Position numbers and translations under genes: made by a program | In this document: piece after piece, positions 1-6,448 of the stretch | Position numbering within the stretch: position 1 is the stretch's first letter | Layout: each line of letters starts with the position of its first letter | Assembly (NCBI GenBank): GCA_045546315.1 | Contig: JAZQCN010000153.1 | Location: forward strand, 1 to 7,294 | Source: RGIG2041 sp045546315 | GTDB lineage: Bacteria; Bacillota; Clostridia; UBA1381; UMGS1253 | DNA: 7,294 bases | Direction of reading: 5' to 3' | Notes under the pieces: model-generated | What the model was told of the DNA's origin: nothing | Database searches by the model: none | Seen by the model: only the letters and a program-made list of their open reading frames with translations

Positions 1-2
1 AC

Positions 3-64
3 CTTGTCGGTTTTGGACGGCAAAACGCGACCGAGCCGCAGCGAGACTTGCCGTCCCCCACAAG
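3..64. repeat. Imperfect hairpin in left-edge spacer
   Basis: A 9-bp perfect inverted repeat (GGACGGCAA at 15-23, TTGCCGTCC at 48-56) is extended outward by CTTGT at 3-7 pairing with ACAAG at 60-64. The loop is GC-rich. An open frame runs through it, but the palindrome explains the sequence better than coding does. It has the look of a dispersed spacer repeat, but no second copy lies in this window, so its repetitive nature is inferred. It sits beyond the 3' end of the minus-strand GH38-like gene. Confidence 0.45.
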
Positions 65-113
65 ACCCCCCTGCTGCACTCCGTAAGTTTGCAAATAATT
101 TCTTCGCACAACC

Positions 114-217
114 TAAAAAGTGGAAAATTTGCTGTAAGACGCGGCGCAGCAGCAGGCACAGTACTCTTGTACGGGCCTGCTGCTGCAACAAAGTATTACA
201 CAAATTTTACCTTTTTA
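114..217 (-). repeat. 104-bp structured palindromic element, copy 1
   Basis: The outer arms are 114-131 and 201-217 (TAAAAAG...AAATTTG against CAAATTT...CTTTTTA). The internal-loop strands are 132-145 and 187-200, 14 nt each. The inner stem is a perfect 12 bp: GCAGCAGCAGGC at 146-157 with GCCTGCTGCTGC at 175-186. The 17-nt apical segment at 158-174 reads ACAGTACTCTTGTACGG. The right outer arm overlaps the end of the GH38-like gene and contains its TAA (207-209). A flanking box TTCTTCGC lies at 100-107. Strand is given relative to the gene it terminates; the element is nearly symmetrical. Confidence 0.85.
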
Positions 218-971
218 CAATCTCGAATCGGAAGCGTGCATCGTCACTATACCACATCGGGAAATTGGTGTTCCAGATGTTGTTGTAAAGATTAAAATAC
301 ATATCCTGCGACTGTGGCGCTGCCTCCCAGTCTAAAAGGCGTCTGCCGTAGGGCGCGGCAAGACCGGCATCGAGGCTGACGATTTCGCAGTCTGCATTAC
401 GCACACCCTTTTCAAAGCCGCAAATGAGCGGCGAGCCGATAACCTCGTCTGCGGCAATCCATTTGCCGAGCTTGTGAATCTCCCAGCTTTCCTGCATACC
501 GGTAAACTTAAGCCAGTACGCATTCGGCATACGGTTTGCCTGCATGCCGTACCATTGGATTTCTATATTGCTGCCGTTTAAAATTGCATAAAACTGTGGA
601 AGTCCCTGCTCTGCCGCAATTTCTTTATCAAAGTCAAACTTAACTACCGTTGTATCACCGTCCGTCCACGCTTTGACCGGCTTTGCCGTGTAGATACCGC
701 CGTGAAAATCATACGGCAGTCCCGGCTTGGTAAAGTCCTGGCAAAACCACGGCAGTGAAAACGGAATGATGCGGCAGTAAACATGCTTAAACCACTCGTA
801 ATTATAAAAATCGAACAGCTGCCAGCTGATTTCAAAGCCAAGCGCAGGCACAGCTGTTTCCTGCATTTTTTCCGTGTCCGGCAGGCTTACCTCGTAGCGG
901 TAGTTTGTGCCGAGCACAGCCTGCGCTTTGTCAATATAATCACGCTGCTCCTGCCAGCTTTTTTTCCACAT
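207..971 (-). CDS. GH38-like/DUF5054-type glycosidase, C-terminal part (after frameshift)
   Basis: This frame carries the missing C-terminal half of the GH38-like enzyme whose N-terminal half ends at 940. The start at 971 is the first ATG at the junction (MWKKSWQEQRDYID); the same frame is open further upstream to 1130, but that stretch is antisense-like filler overlapping the good N-terminal frame. The homologous part is about 250 residues from SWQEQRDYID. It is rich in Trp and Tyr and ends with a segment like LYNNIWNTNFPMWYSDDARFRF, which I recall as typical of the C-terminus of DUF5054-type proteins. It has no signal peptide and no clear Shine-Dalgarno. If translated separately it would depend on reinitiation, since its ATG lies 31 nt before the upstream stop. 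The last three residues (VKR) and the TAA lie inside the repeat arm at 201-217. Confidence 0.7.
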   Translation of the reverse strand: MWKKSWQEQRDYIDKAQAVLGTNYRYEVSLPDTEKMQETAVPALGFEISWQLFDFYNYEWFKHVYCRIIPFSLPWFCQDFTKPGLPYDFHGGIYTAKPVKAWTDGDTTVVKFDFDKEIAAEQGLPQFYAILNGSNIEIQWYGMQANRMPNAYWLKFTGMQESWEIHKLGKWIAADEVIGSPLICGFEKGVRNADCEIVSLDAGLAAPYGRRLLDWEAAPQSQDMYFNLYNNIWNTNFPMWYSDDARFRFEIVKR

Positions 972-1941
972 GGCGGCGCATCTCGCTGCCCTCGCTCTTT
1001 TTAAAATCCGCAGGCAGATAGTTTTTAAAGTCCGGGTAATGCATTGCAATGCACATCCCCCATGTATGCTCCGGCACAAGCAAAAGATTGTCCGTAATAT
1101 CTTTGTCGCCAATGCCGTTTTTTTCAACATGGCGCATCAAATCGCGATAGAGCGACAGCTTTTTCGGGTCAGTGGCAATGCCGTGAATCCAGGTGTCGCC
1201 GATTTCTTTTTCCAATACCGGCAAATCCGTGCAGCTGCGCATACAAGCGGCAACATCGTCAAGCGTTGCGGCACGCACGGTCGCGCCCGGGTATTTTTCG
1301 CGCAGGGCGGCGTACTGCTTTTTAATCGACTCCAGATCCTGTGGACCGCAGTTGTCCTCGGTAAAGCCGAACTCGACCGCCGTCTCGCCCACAATCGCGC
1401 CGCTGCCGTAGCCCGAGCCGTACATCATATTGATTTCGCTTTCGCCGCATTTCCAGCGAAACAGCGTCGGCACCGGCGGCACGGGCGTCGCTTCATTGAC
1501 GCCGATGTGCAAAAACTCTATGCCGTGCGCCTTTAAAATTTCCACCATACCGATTGTATGCCCCGGCACATCCGTCATTTTCGCGCCGACGGTCTTTTTG
1601 CCGAAGCGTGCGTCTAATTTTTCGGAAAGCGAAAGTCCGTATTCAAAGAGTGTTTTGTTCATCGCCTCGGTGTGGCTGGTATACGGCAGTGCGTGCCACG
1701 AAATCAACCCGTCGCGGATGGCTTTTTCCACGCTGCCGTCCTGATCGTGCTTTAACGCCTCCCAGATAAGCCACGCGCCCGTTGACCAGATAAACGGCGT
1801 GTCTGTGTCCTTTAAAGCATATGCCGCCCTGATGGCATTCGGGATAAATTCCGTTAAATACCGCTCGACCACCTTTCCGGCGTAGTCGGTATAGCCGATA
1901 TCCAAATGCGTTTTAAATACCAAAAGCACCTCTTTTACCAT
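940..1941 (-). CDS. GH38-like/DUF5054-type glycosidase, N-terminal part (frameshifted)
   Basis: 333 residues with no signal peptide, so probably cytoplasmic. The N-terminus has H12-L-D14 in FKTHLDIGYTDY, matching the metal-binding HxD start of the GH38 alpha-mannosidase-like catalytic domain. D124 in TDVPGHT resembles the DxFGH[ST] nucleophile motif of that family. EHTWGM lies at 291-296. The best family call is DUF5054 (GH38-like); substrate and linkage cannot be read from the sequence. The reading frame is good to about E326-K327, then a 7-A run leads into KLAGAA and a stop. The homologous continuation is in the +1 frame (971 to 207), giving about 577 residues when joined. The start is supported by AGGGGTGG at 1948-1955, 6 nt upstream, and by a promoter at 1965-1993. 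It is divergent from the lipoprotein gene. Confidence 0.8.
   Translation of the reverse strand: MVKEVLLVFKTHLDIGYTDYAGKVVERYLTEFIPNAIRAAYALKDTDTPFIWSTGAWLIWEALKHDQDGSVEKAIRDGLISWHALPYTSHTEAMNKTLFEYGLSLSEKLDARFGKKTVGAKMTDVPGHTIGMVEILKAHGIEFLHIGVNEATPVPPVPTLFRWKCGESEINMMYGSGYGSGAIVGETAVEFGFTEDNCGPQDLESIKKQYAALREKYPGATVRAATLDDVAACMRSCTDLPVLEKEIGDTWIHGIATDPKKLSLYRDLMRHVEKNGIGDKDITDNLLLVPEHTWGMCIAMHYPDFKNYLPADFKKSEGSEMRRHVEKKLAGAA
959..965 (-). other. Frame-disrupting A7 homopolymer
   Basis: On the minus strand the codons GTG GAA AAA AAG CTG run into a stop at 940. Removing one A gives GTG GAA AAA AGC TGG CAG and joins both halves of the GH38-like protein. A 7-A run is a common site of replication slippage, and of read or assembly errors. 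Confidence 0.8.
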
Positions 1942-1964
1942 AAATAACCACCCCTTTTGTTTTC

Positions 1965-1993
1965 ATTGTACACGATTGCCCTTTCGTTGGCAA
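1965..1993 (-). promoter_or_regulatory. Sigma-70-type promoter of the GH38-like gene
   Basis: Reading the minus strand, TTGCCA (1993-1988) and TACAAT (1970-1965) are separated by exactly 17 nt; each differs from consensus at one position. The predicted start of transcription, near 1958, would leave a leader of only about 17 nt, with the ribosome binding site almost at the 5' end. No clear operator palindrome is visible in the 143-bp divergent spacer. No equally good promoter is seen for the plus-strand lipoprotein gene. Confidence 0.6.
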
Positions 1994-2084
1994 GCCTCAA
2001 TTGCAATGCTGCTTTTAAAAATTTGCAAAAAATGAAACCTTTGGAAATTCAATGCGTCTATACAACTAAAAGGAGGTTTTCAAT

Positions 2085-3074
2085 ATGAAAAAAGCATTTG
2101 TTCTTTTACTTTCGCTCTGCCTTTGCCTTGCGGCCTGCACCGCGCAGACAAACGGCCCGACGCCCCTGCCGAGCGACGACAACACGCGTACAAGCCTGCG
2201 TATGTTTATGGCAGACGGACATTTGTATTTTGACACAGGACTGATCAGCAAGCTCACCCCGCGCTGTGGCACGATGGACGGAAAAATCACCAAAGCTGCG
2301 GGCGATTTCGAAGTGCCGGCAAAAGACGGCGAATGTAATTTCGACGGCGCCGAGGGCTATCAGGTTGCCACCTCGATTACAAAAGAGGTGCTGATTAAGG
2401 ATGAAGGCTGGTGCATCTTTAAAAAGGTCGATGCTACGCCGGAAACCTTCAAGGATATGCCGTACTGTATGCGCATTGTCGGCAGACTGCCGAACGCCGC
2501 AGTGGATACGGACTTGCGCATCCTCACCGAGTCGAAAAGCGTCACCGTATGGGATATTCAGTCGCCGCTGTTTTCCTCGAAATTCCCGGTAGAGGTGAAA
2601 TATAAAACCTATACCCTTTTAGATAACACCGCCCCCGACAAATGGGGCATAACGCTCACAGCGGAAAATGTAACGCAGAAGGGCTGCACCCTGCGCTTTG
2701 CGCAGCTCGGCGGTACGCTCGAAGGCAATCTGCAAACCGGCGCAGCATACCATATCGAAAGGCTAAACGACAGCGGCAACTGGGAAGCCGTAGAGCCAAA
2801 GCAGGTGCTCGTGTGGAATCAGCTTGCCTACCTTATCCCTGAAAATGAAATTTATGAAATGCAGGTCGACTGGACCTACAGCTACGGGCTTTTGCCGCCC
2901 GGCAGCTACCGCATTGCAAAAGAGGTTGCGGATTTTAAAACCGGGCACGCCTACAAGCCGGAAACCTATTATGCGTATTTTGATTTGACGAAGGCAATGT
3001 GCACCGAGCACGAGCCGAAGAAGGCGGAGTCTCTACTCCCCCATAGCGCACCGAATATCCCTGTAGAACAATGA
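2085..3074 (+). CDS. Lipoprotein with C-terminal bacterial Ig-like domain
   Basis: 329 residues. The signal peptide is short (MKK, then a Leu/Cys-rich hydrophobic run) and ends in lipobox L15-A-A-C18, so the mature protein should be lipid-anchored at Cys18 on the outer face of the membrane. A disordered Thr/Pro/Asp-rich linker covers about 19-36. Residues 37-115 (DGHLYFDTG, RCGTMDGKI, NFDGAEGYQ) match a region I recall from many Clostridia lipoproteins, with no known activity. Residues about 185-302 resemble the Big_14-type Ig-like domain: GCTLRFAQLGGTLEG, GNWEAVE, YGLLPPGSYRIAKE and the final YYAYFDL. A tail of about 27 residues follows the expected domain end and runs into the repeat-rich spacer. 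The start is set by AGGAGG at 2071-2076, 8 nt upstream. No catalytic motif is seen. It may bind or sense something at the surface; that is inference. Confidence 0.8.
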   Translation: MKKAFVLLLSLCLCLAACTAQTNGPTPLPSDDNTRTSLRMFMADGHLYFDTGLISKLTPRCGTMDGKITKAAGDFEVPAKDGECNFDGAEGYQVATSITKEVLIKDEGWCIFKKVDATPETFKDMPYCMRIVGRLPNAAVDTDLRILTESKSVTVWDIQSPLFSSKFPVEVKYKTYTLLDNTAPDKWGITLTAENVTQKGCTLRFAQLGGTLEGNLQTGAAYHIERLNDSGNWEAVEPKQVLVWNQLAYLIPENEIYEMQVDWTYSYGLLPPGSYRIAKEVADFKTGHAYKPETYYAYFDLTKAMCTEHEPKKAESLLPHSAPNIPVEQ

Positions 3075-3117
3075 TGCATTCGTAGATGCGATGCCGCAGG
3101 TGCTCACAAAAAAAATC

Positions 3118-3150
3118 CACAACCGGCATAAAAAGCGAAAAATCGGATGT
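3118..3150. repeat. Truncated left arm of the 104-bp element (partial copy)
   Basis: The stretch CACAACCGGCATAAAAAG then CGAAAAATCGGATG resembles the left flank and outer arm of copy 3 at 3314-3343 (ACAACCAGCATAAAAAGTGG, ATTTTGGATG). The similarity stops where a GTAG hairpin begins at 3152. A further match, CAATCAGCGAA, follows at 3231-3241, as it does right of copy 3 at 3433-3443. This looks like an element whose interior was replaced by the two GTAG hairpins. Confidence 0.5.
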
Positions 3151-3151
3151 T

Positions 3152-3175
3152 GTAGGGGCGATTCACGAATCGCCC
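3152..3175 (+). repeat. GTAG-hairpin (REP-like), type B, copy 1
   Basis: GTAG at 3152-3155 is followed directly by a perfect 9-bp stem, GGGCGATTC at 3156-3164 and GAATCGCCC at 3167-3175, with a 2-nt gap between the arms. The 25 nt at 3152-3176 recur as an exact reverse complement at 6332-6356. Confidence 0.75.
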
Positions 3176-3194
3176 GTTCAATTCTGCACAAAGC

Positions 3195-3220
3195 GGACCG
3201 TCCAGGAGGCCGGTCCCTAC
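3195..3220 (-). repeat. GTAG-hairpin (REP-like), type C, copy 1
   Basis: GGACCG at 3195-3200 pairs with CGGTCC at 3211-3216, and CTAC at 3217-3220 (GTAG on the minus strand) abuts the stem. Together with the type B hairpin at 3152-3175 it forms an inverted pair with the GTAG feet outward, like a REP doublet. The 34-nt segment 3193-3226 recurs with three mismatches at 6391-6424. Confidence 0.65.
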
Positions 3221-3259
3221 GGTGTTGTTGCAATCAGCGAAAACGAAAATCCCTCCGTC

Positions 3260-3274
3260 TTTTGCTTCGCAAAA
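3260..3274. repeat. Small hairpin in the spacer repeat cluster
   Basis: TTTTGC at 3260-3265 and GCAAAA at 3269-3274 form a 6-bp stem with a 3-nt loop. It lies just before the GC-rich hairpin at 3279-3299, and the two appear to be one compound spacer element. No second copy is in the window. Confidence 0.35.
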
Positions 3275-3278
3275 TCCA

Positions 3279-3306
3279 CCTCCCTTTAGGCAAGGGAGGC
3301 TTTATT
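3279..3306 (+). terminator. Terminator-like hairpin after the lipoprotein gene
   Basis: CCTCCCTT at 3279-3286 pairs with AAGGGAGG at 3292-3299 around a 5-nt loop and is followed by CTTTATTT. It is the first terminator-like structure on the plus strand after the lipoprotein stop, some 205 nt downstream. It may equally be part of a dispersed repeat; the T tract is short and interrupted. Confidence 0.4.
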
Positions 3307-3322
3307 TGTGCTACAACCAGCA

Positions 3323-3426
3323 TAAAAAGTGGGATTTTGGATGCAGTACAAGGCACAGAGGCGAGCACAGTACTCGTGTACGGGCTCGTCTCTGTAACGC
3401 AGTAATGCGCCAAAATCATCTTTTTA
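3323..3426 (-). repeat. 104-bp structured palindromic element, copy 3
   Basis: The outer arms are 3323-3340 and 3410-3426, the 14-nt internal-loop strands 3341-3354 and 3396-3409, and the 12-bp inner stem ACAGAGGCGAGC (3355-3366) with GCTCGTCTCTGT (3384-3395), with one G-T pair. The apical 17 nt at 3367-3383 differ from the other copies at one position. It lies 57 nt beyond the stop of the lyase gene, past the terminator, with GCGAAGAAG at 3439-3447 matching the reverse complement of the flanking box seen beside copies 1 and 2. Confidence 0.85.
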
Positions 3427-3447
3427 AAACTACAATCAGCGAAGAAG

Positions 3448-3489
3448 CTGTAATAAAAAAGCACCCGGGTGGGTGCTTTTTTATTACAG
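3448..3489. terminator. Bidirectional intrinsic terminator overlapping the lyase stop codon
   Basis: A perfect 19-bp stem (3448-3466 with 3471-3489) has a 4-nt loop. Its core is GCACCC/GGGTGC flanked by A6 on one side and T6 on the other, so it can terminate transcription from both strands. The lyase stop TAA (3486-3484 on the minus strand) is inside the stem, and the preceding Leu codon CTG ends it. It would stop both the lyase transcript and readthrough from the convergent lipoprotein gene. Confidence 0.9.
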
Positions 3490-6291
3490 TGTTTCCGGTT
3501 CTGCCAAGATGCGCATACTGAAGAAGGATTCAATCAGCATCACCTTCGCGGTTGCATAATCCTGTTTTGCAAAGCTGCTTGTTACAACATCCGTGCCGCT
3601 GCAGCTTTGCAGCTTCATGCCGATTTGTCTGCCGTCTTTATCATATAAAACCACGGCGATGTAGCCGCCCTTCTGTGCAGTCACCTTGGTGGTAAACACG
3701 AGGTTAGTTTCCGTTTCGGTAACTGTGGTTTCCGTCCCATAGTCAATCCAGTCCGCAAGCGGCAGGCTTGCGCCGAGTTCAGGCACACTCTCACCTACGA
3801 GCGGTACATACTCAACTGCAATTGCAACGTTGCCTGTCTGATTTTCCAGATGAATCGCAAGCTTTTGTTTGCCGTCGGTGAGGTTATCGATAACGCCCTC
3901 CTCCACAACAGAAACCTTGTCCATCATTTCAAATTTGGCTTCTGCCGGCGCTTCGACAATGCGCGCAAGCATTGTTGTGCCGTCTATATCCAGCACGGCA
4001 CTCTTGCCGTCTTCTGCGATAGTAACGGTTGCAGGTGTGTGCGCAAACCAGTACAGTGTCGATGCCTCGGTTAAGGTCACCTCATCGCGCACAAGCACGC
4101 GGCTTCGGTTGTCCGTCAGCATCAGACCGCGCTTTGCCGTCGGTACAATCGCCTCATCAGAGGCATTTGTTAAGTTTGAATACACATTTGTCATATCCAA
4201 AATACCGCACGCTGTATCCGCATCGGCGCGGTGGCTTACGAGCTGTGCACGTGCGCCGTATTTTTGGTCATAGTCCGCGGTCGGGTTAATTACCAGGCAG
4301 TTATTCGACTCTGCACGGTGACCGTAAATCACGTTACTTGCCTCTTCATTGGCGAGGTCATAATTTGCGCCACCCTCCTGGTCGATAAAGCGCTTGCCCA
4401 TATAGTCGATAATGTATGTACCGAGCGACTGGTGCAGGTGGCTGCCCTTGTTGATGCCGCCCTGCATTGCGGTAAACAGTGCCGTTTCATTGTCCCAGCT
4501 CGAGCGCGCGGTAAAGCCGTTAAACTTGCTCGTCTCCGCGCTGTAGAACTTATCTAAGGTAAAGTCGCCTTCCTTGAAGCTTACATTTTCCGGGTTGTAC
4601 CACACAAGCGACATCATTGCCGGATAGCCGGACAGGTACGTGTTCGTTTCCTTTTGGATATTGTTTTGCCACCAAGCATAATAAGGCTTGTTAAAGCGCT
4701 CTGCCGCCCAGTACATCACCTCACAGCTCGTGTTACCGGAAACACAGTCGCCATAGTCAAAGCGACCCGTCGGACCGTTCATATAAATACCGAAATCGCA
4801 GGTCTCGGCAATGCCCGGTGCCTTCCAGAGCTTATAGCTTTCTGCCAATTCAAAGCCCGGCTTGAATGCCGTTTCTAATAAATGATTTGCAAAAATCAGA
4901 TAGCTCGTACCGTAATCCCAATAGGAAACACCCTCCGGATATGCGCCCTCCGGTGCATACGGTGCAAGCGCTTTTGTGATGCTCGGCGGTGCCATTTCCA
5001 TAAAGTATTCCGCTTTTTCCGGCTCCTCGTCGGCAATTGCCATCGCCGCCATCATAAGTGCCGCGTTACATACCGGATTCCAGTTGATTGAAATCGTCGA
5101 AAAGCTCCACGACATCATACCCTCGTAGTGGTAGACATACGCACCGAGCGCCTGCGCTTTCATAATCTCTATGATTTCCGCCTTTTGCGCATCATCCATT
5201 GTGTAATAAAGCCAGTCATAGGCACACGCAAAGCCGAACAAAATCTCCGCGCAAACCAGCGTCTGCCCAAAACCCGACCAGTTTTTGTATGTGCCGTAGT
5301 AGAGCATTTCCTCATAGGCTTTTGTTGCATACGCTTCGTCCTGCTCAATATTATATACAAAGGCAAGTGCCTGCAGACGGTCGCGTGCATTGCGCGCCGC
5401 ATACAGCTTCAAATGCCCGTTATCATCAACATATTTTTGCGGTGTGCTCGTAAGCGCCGCATCCGCCGCCGCCTTGATGTTCGCGTACCACTGCTGCGTT
5501 TCCTCGGATGCGTTCACCTTTTCGCGCATCGCCGCCCAATCCGTGACGAGCACGCGCGGATGCGCAACGGTATTTTTTACATAGCTCGTCTCCGAAATCG
5601 GATTTTCAGGCAAAACATACTCCCAATACACTTCTTGGTTTAATGCAATCGGGCTTTTGCGAATAGAAATGTGCGTATCATAAGTACCGATGACGATATC
5701 ATCGTAATACACACCCGTTTCCTCCAGCATACTTCCCTTGCCGAAACGGAACACAACCGACGATAAATCCGCAACATCGAGTGTCTTTTGCGAGGTAGAA
5801 CTATCCGTAGTTACAGTGTATTTTCCCGCCTTAAAGTCGAAGTCGATTTGCACATCCTTCCACTCCGTCGCGCTGCCGGAATACAGCGTCTCTGAGCCGT
5901 CGTTTGTGTGCATGCTGATTTTGTAGCCTGCGCCGACGGATTTTACCTTAAAGCGCATATATAAGGTTTCATAGCCCGTTAAGTTTGCACTGCACGCACC
6001 GCGAATGCCCGCATCCTCACTCGAACCTTTCACGCGGTACAAATGCAGCACCTTGTTGCCATCCTCTTCTTCGCCAATGCGGACATAGCAGCCCTTTTCC
6101 GTATTTTCGGCAATGGAGCTAATCACCCATGTTGGCGAGCCCATCGGCGGCTTTGCCCCGACGGTGCCGTTTTCAAAATCCACATTATACAGCATTTGCA
6201 GCTCTGTCCCCTGTGCTGCGGAAACCGCAAGCGCAGGCAGCAGCGCCGCCAAAAGCGATATACACAATACCAGACTAATCAGTTTTTTCAT
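3484..6291 (-). CDS. Secreted heparinase II/III-family polysaccharide lyase-like protein
   Basis: 935 residues. Residues 1-26 are a signal peptide (MKKLISLVLCISLL, cleavage near AVSA-A). Residues about 33-205 look like a beta-sandwich carbohydrate-binding-type domain ending VYYDDIVIGTYD. Residues about 243-560 are the alpha/alpha-toroid: HPRVLVTDW at 244, NWNPVCNAALMMAAMAIADE at 403-422, YPEGVSYWDYG at 451-461, GPTGRFDYGD at 506-515. Residues about 585-830 are the heparinase II/III C-terminal beta domain, with HLH at 618-620 and FIDQEGGANY. The family eliminates uronic-acid-containing polysaccharides such as glycosaminoglycans or alginate; the substrate here is unknown. Residues 862-935 are a C-terminal module shared with the right-edge gene. 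GGAGG at 6302-6306 supports the ATG. No convincing promoter is visible upstream, where a GTAG hairpin lies about 40 nt from the start codon. No obvious sortase motif or SLH domain is seen. Confidence 0.85.
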   Translation of the reverse strand: MKKLISLVLCISLLAALLPALAVSAAQGTELQMLYNVDFENGTVGAKPPMGSPTWVISSIAENTEKGCYVRIGEEEDGNKVLHLYRVKGSSEDAGIRGACSANLTGYETLYMRFKVKSVGAGYKISMHTNDGSETLYSGSATEWKDVQIDFDFKAGKYTVTTDSSTSQKTLDVADLSSVVFRFGKGSMLEETGVYYDDIVIGTYDTHISIRKSPIALNQEVYWEYVLPENPISETSYVKNTVAHPRVLVTDWAAMREKVNASEETQQWYANIKAAADAALTSTPQKYVDDNGHLKLYAARNARDRLQALAFVYNIEQDEAYATKAYEEMLYYGTYKNWSGFGQTLVCAEILFGFACAYDWLYYTMDDAQKAEIIEIMKAQALGAYVYHYEGMMSWSFSTISINWNPVCNAALMMAAMAIADEEPEKAEYFMEMAPPSITKALAPYAPEGAYPEGVSYWDYGTSYLIFANHLLETAFKPGFELAESYKLWKAPGIAETCDFGIYMNGPTGRFDYGDCVSGNTSCEVMYWAAERFNKPYYAWWQNNIQKETNTYLSGYPAMMSLVWYNPENVSFKEGDFTLDKFYSAETSKFNGFTARSSWDNETALFTAMQGGINKGSHLHQSLGTYIIDYMGKRFIDQEGGANYDLANEEASNVIYGHRAESNNCLVINPTADYDQKYGARAQLVSHRADADTACGILDMTNVYSNLTNASDEAIVPTAKRGLMLTDNRSRVLVRDEVTLTEASTLYWFAHTPATVTIAEDGKSAVLDIDGTTMLARIVEAPAEAKFEMMDKVSVVEEGVIDNLTDGKQKLAIHLENQTGNVAIAVEYVPLVGESVPELGASLPLADWIDYGTETTVTETETNLVFTTKVTAQKGGYIAVVLYDKDGRQIGMKLQSCSGTDVVTSSFAKQDYATAKVMLIESFFSMRILAEPETL

Positions 6292-6332
6292 TTTGTTTTG
6301 ACCTCCGGTTGAAAATTAGGTTGCTTAACTGC

Positions 6333-6356
6333 GGGCGATTCGTGAATCGCCCCTAC
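6333..6356 (-). repeat. GTAG-hairpin (REP-like), type B, copy 2
   Basis: GGGCGATTC at 6333-6341 and GAATCGCCC at 6344-6352 form a perfect 9-bp stem, followed by CTAC at 6353-6356 (GTAG on the minus strand). It is the exact reverse complement of the copy at 3152. On the minus strand it lies just upstream of the lyase ribosome binding site, so it may form in the lyase mRNA leader. Confidence 0.75.
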
Positions 6357-6392
6357 GGTGCCGCCATAAGTTTGCATCAAATCTGCATATAC

Positions 6393-6418
6393 GGACCGTC
6401 GAGGACGCCGGTCCCTAC
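6393..6418 (-). repeat. GTAG-hairpin (REP-like), type C, copy 2
   Basis: GGACCG at 6393-6398 pairs with CGGTCC at 6409-6414, with CTAC at 6415-6418 abutting the stem. It has the same orientation as the copy at 3195 and, here, the same orientation as its type B neighbour at 6333. Confidence 0.65.
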
Positions 6419-6448
6419 GGTGTTAATTGCCACTTCTTCCGCAAACCG

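Noticed and set aside
114..217. Integron attC site
   Set aside because: The folded palindrome at gene ends is similar in spirit, but the RYYYAAC/GTTRRRY core boxes are not found and no integrase is present.
959..965. Programmed -1 ribosomal frameshift at A AAA AAG, as in dnaX
   Set aside because: A -1 slip would lead into AGRSSVIIL-type sequence, not the homologous frame; the conserved continuation is in +1.
970..1536. 188-residue plus-strand open frame antisense to the GH38-like gene
   Set aside because: It shadows a conserved coding frame on the other strand, with no ribosome binding site and an Arg/His/Ala-rich composition typical of antisense frames.
2059..2064. TATACA as -10 box for the lipoprotein gene
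   Set aside because: There is no -35-like hexamer at 16-18 nt, and the transcript would start at the ribosome binding site.
3118..3447. CRISPR array
   Set aside because: Repeats are few, of different families and unevenly spaced, and no short direct repeat with regular spacers exists.
4..3521. Small plus-strand open frames at 4-288 and 3222-3521, plus one at 6309-6539, that share a peptide like KTRxSxRHSTxVRAxxCN
   Set aside because: The similarity is fully explained by the 104-bp palindromic element read in the same frame. They lack ribosome binding sites and the variation follows stem pairing, not codon positions.
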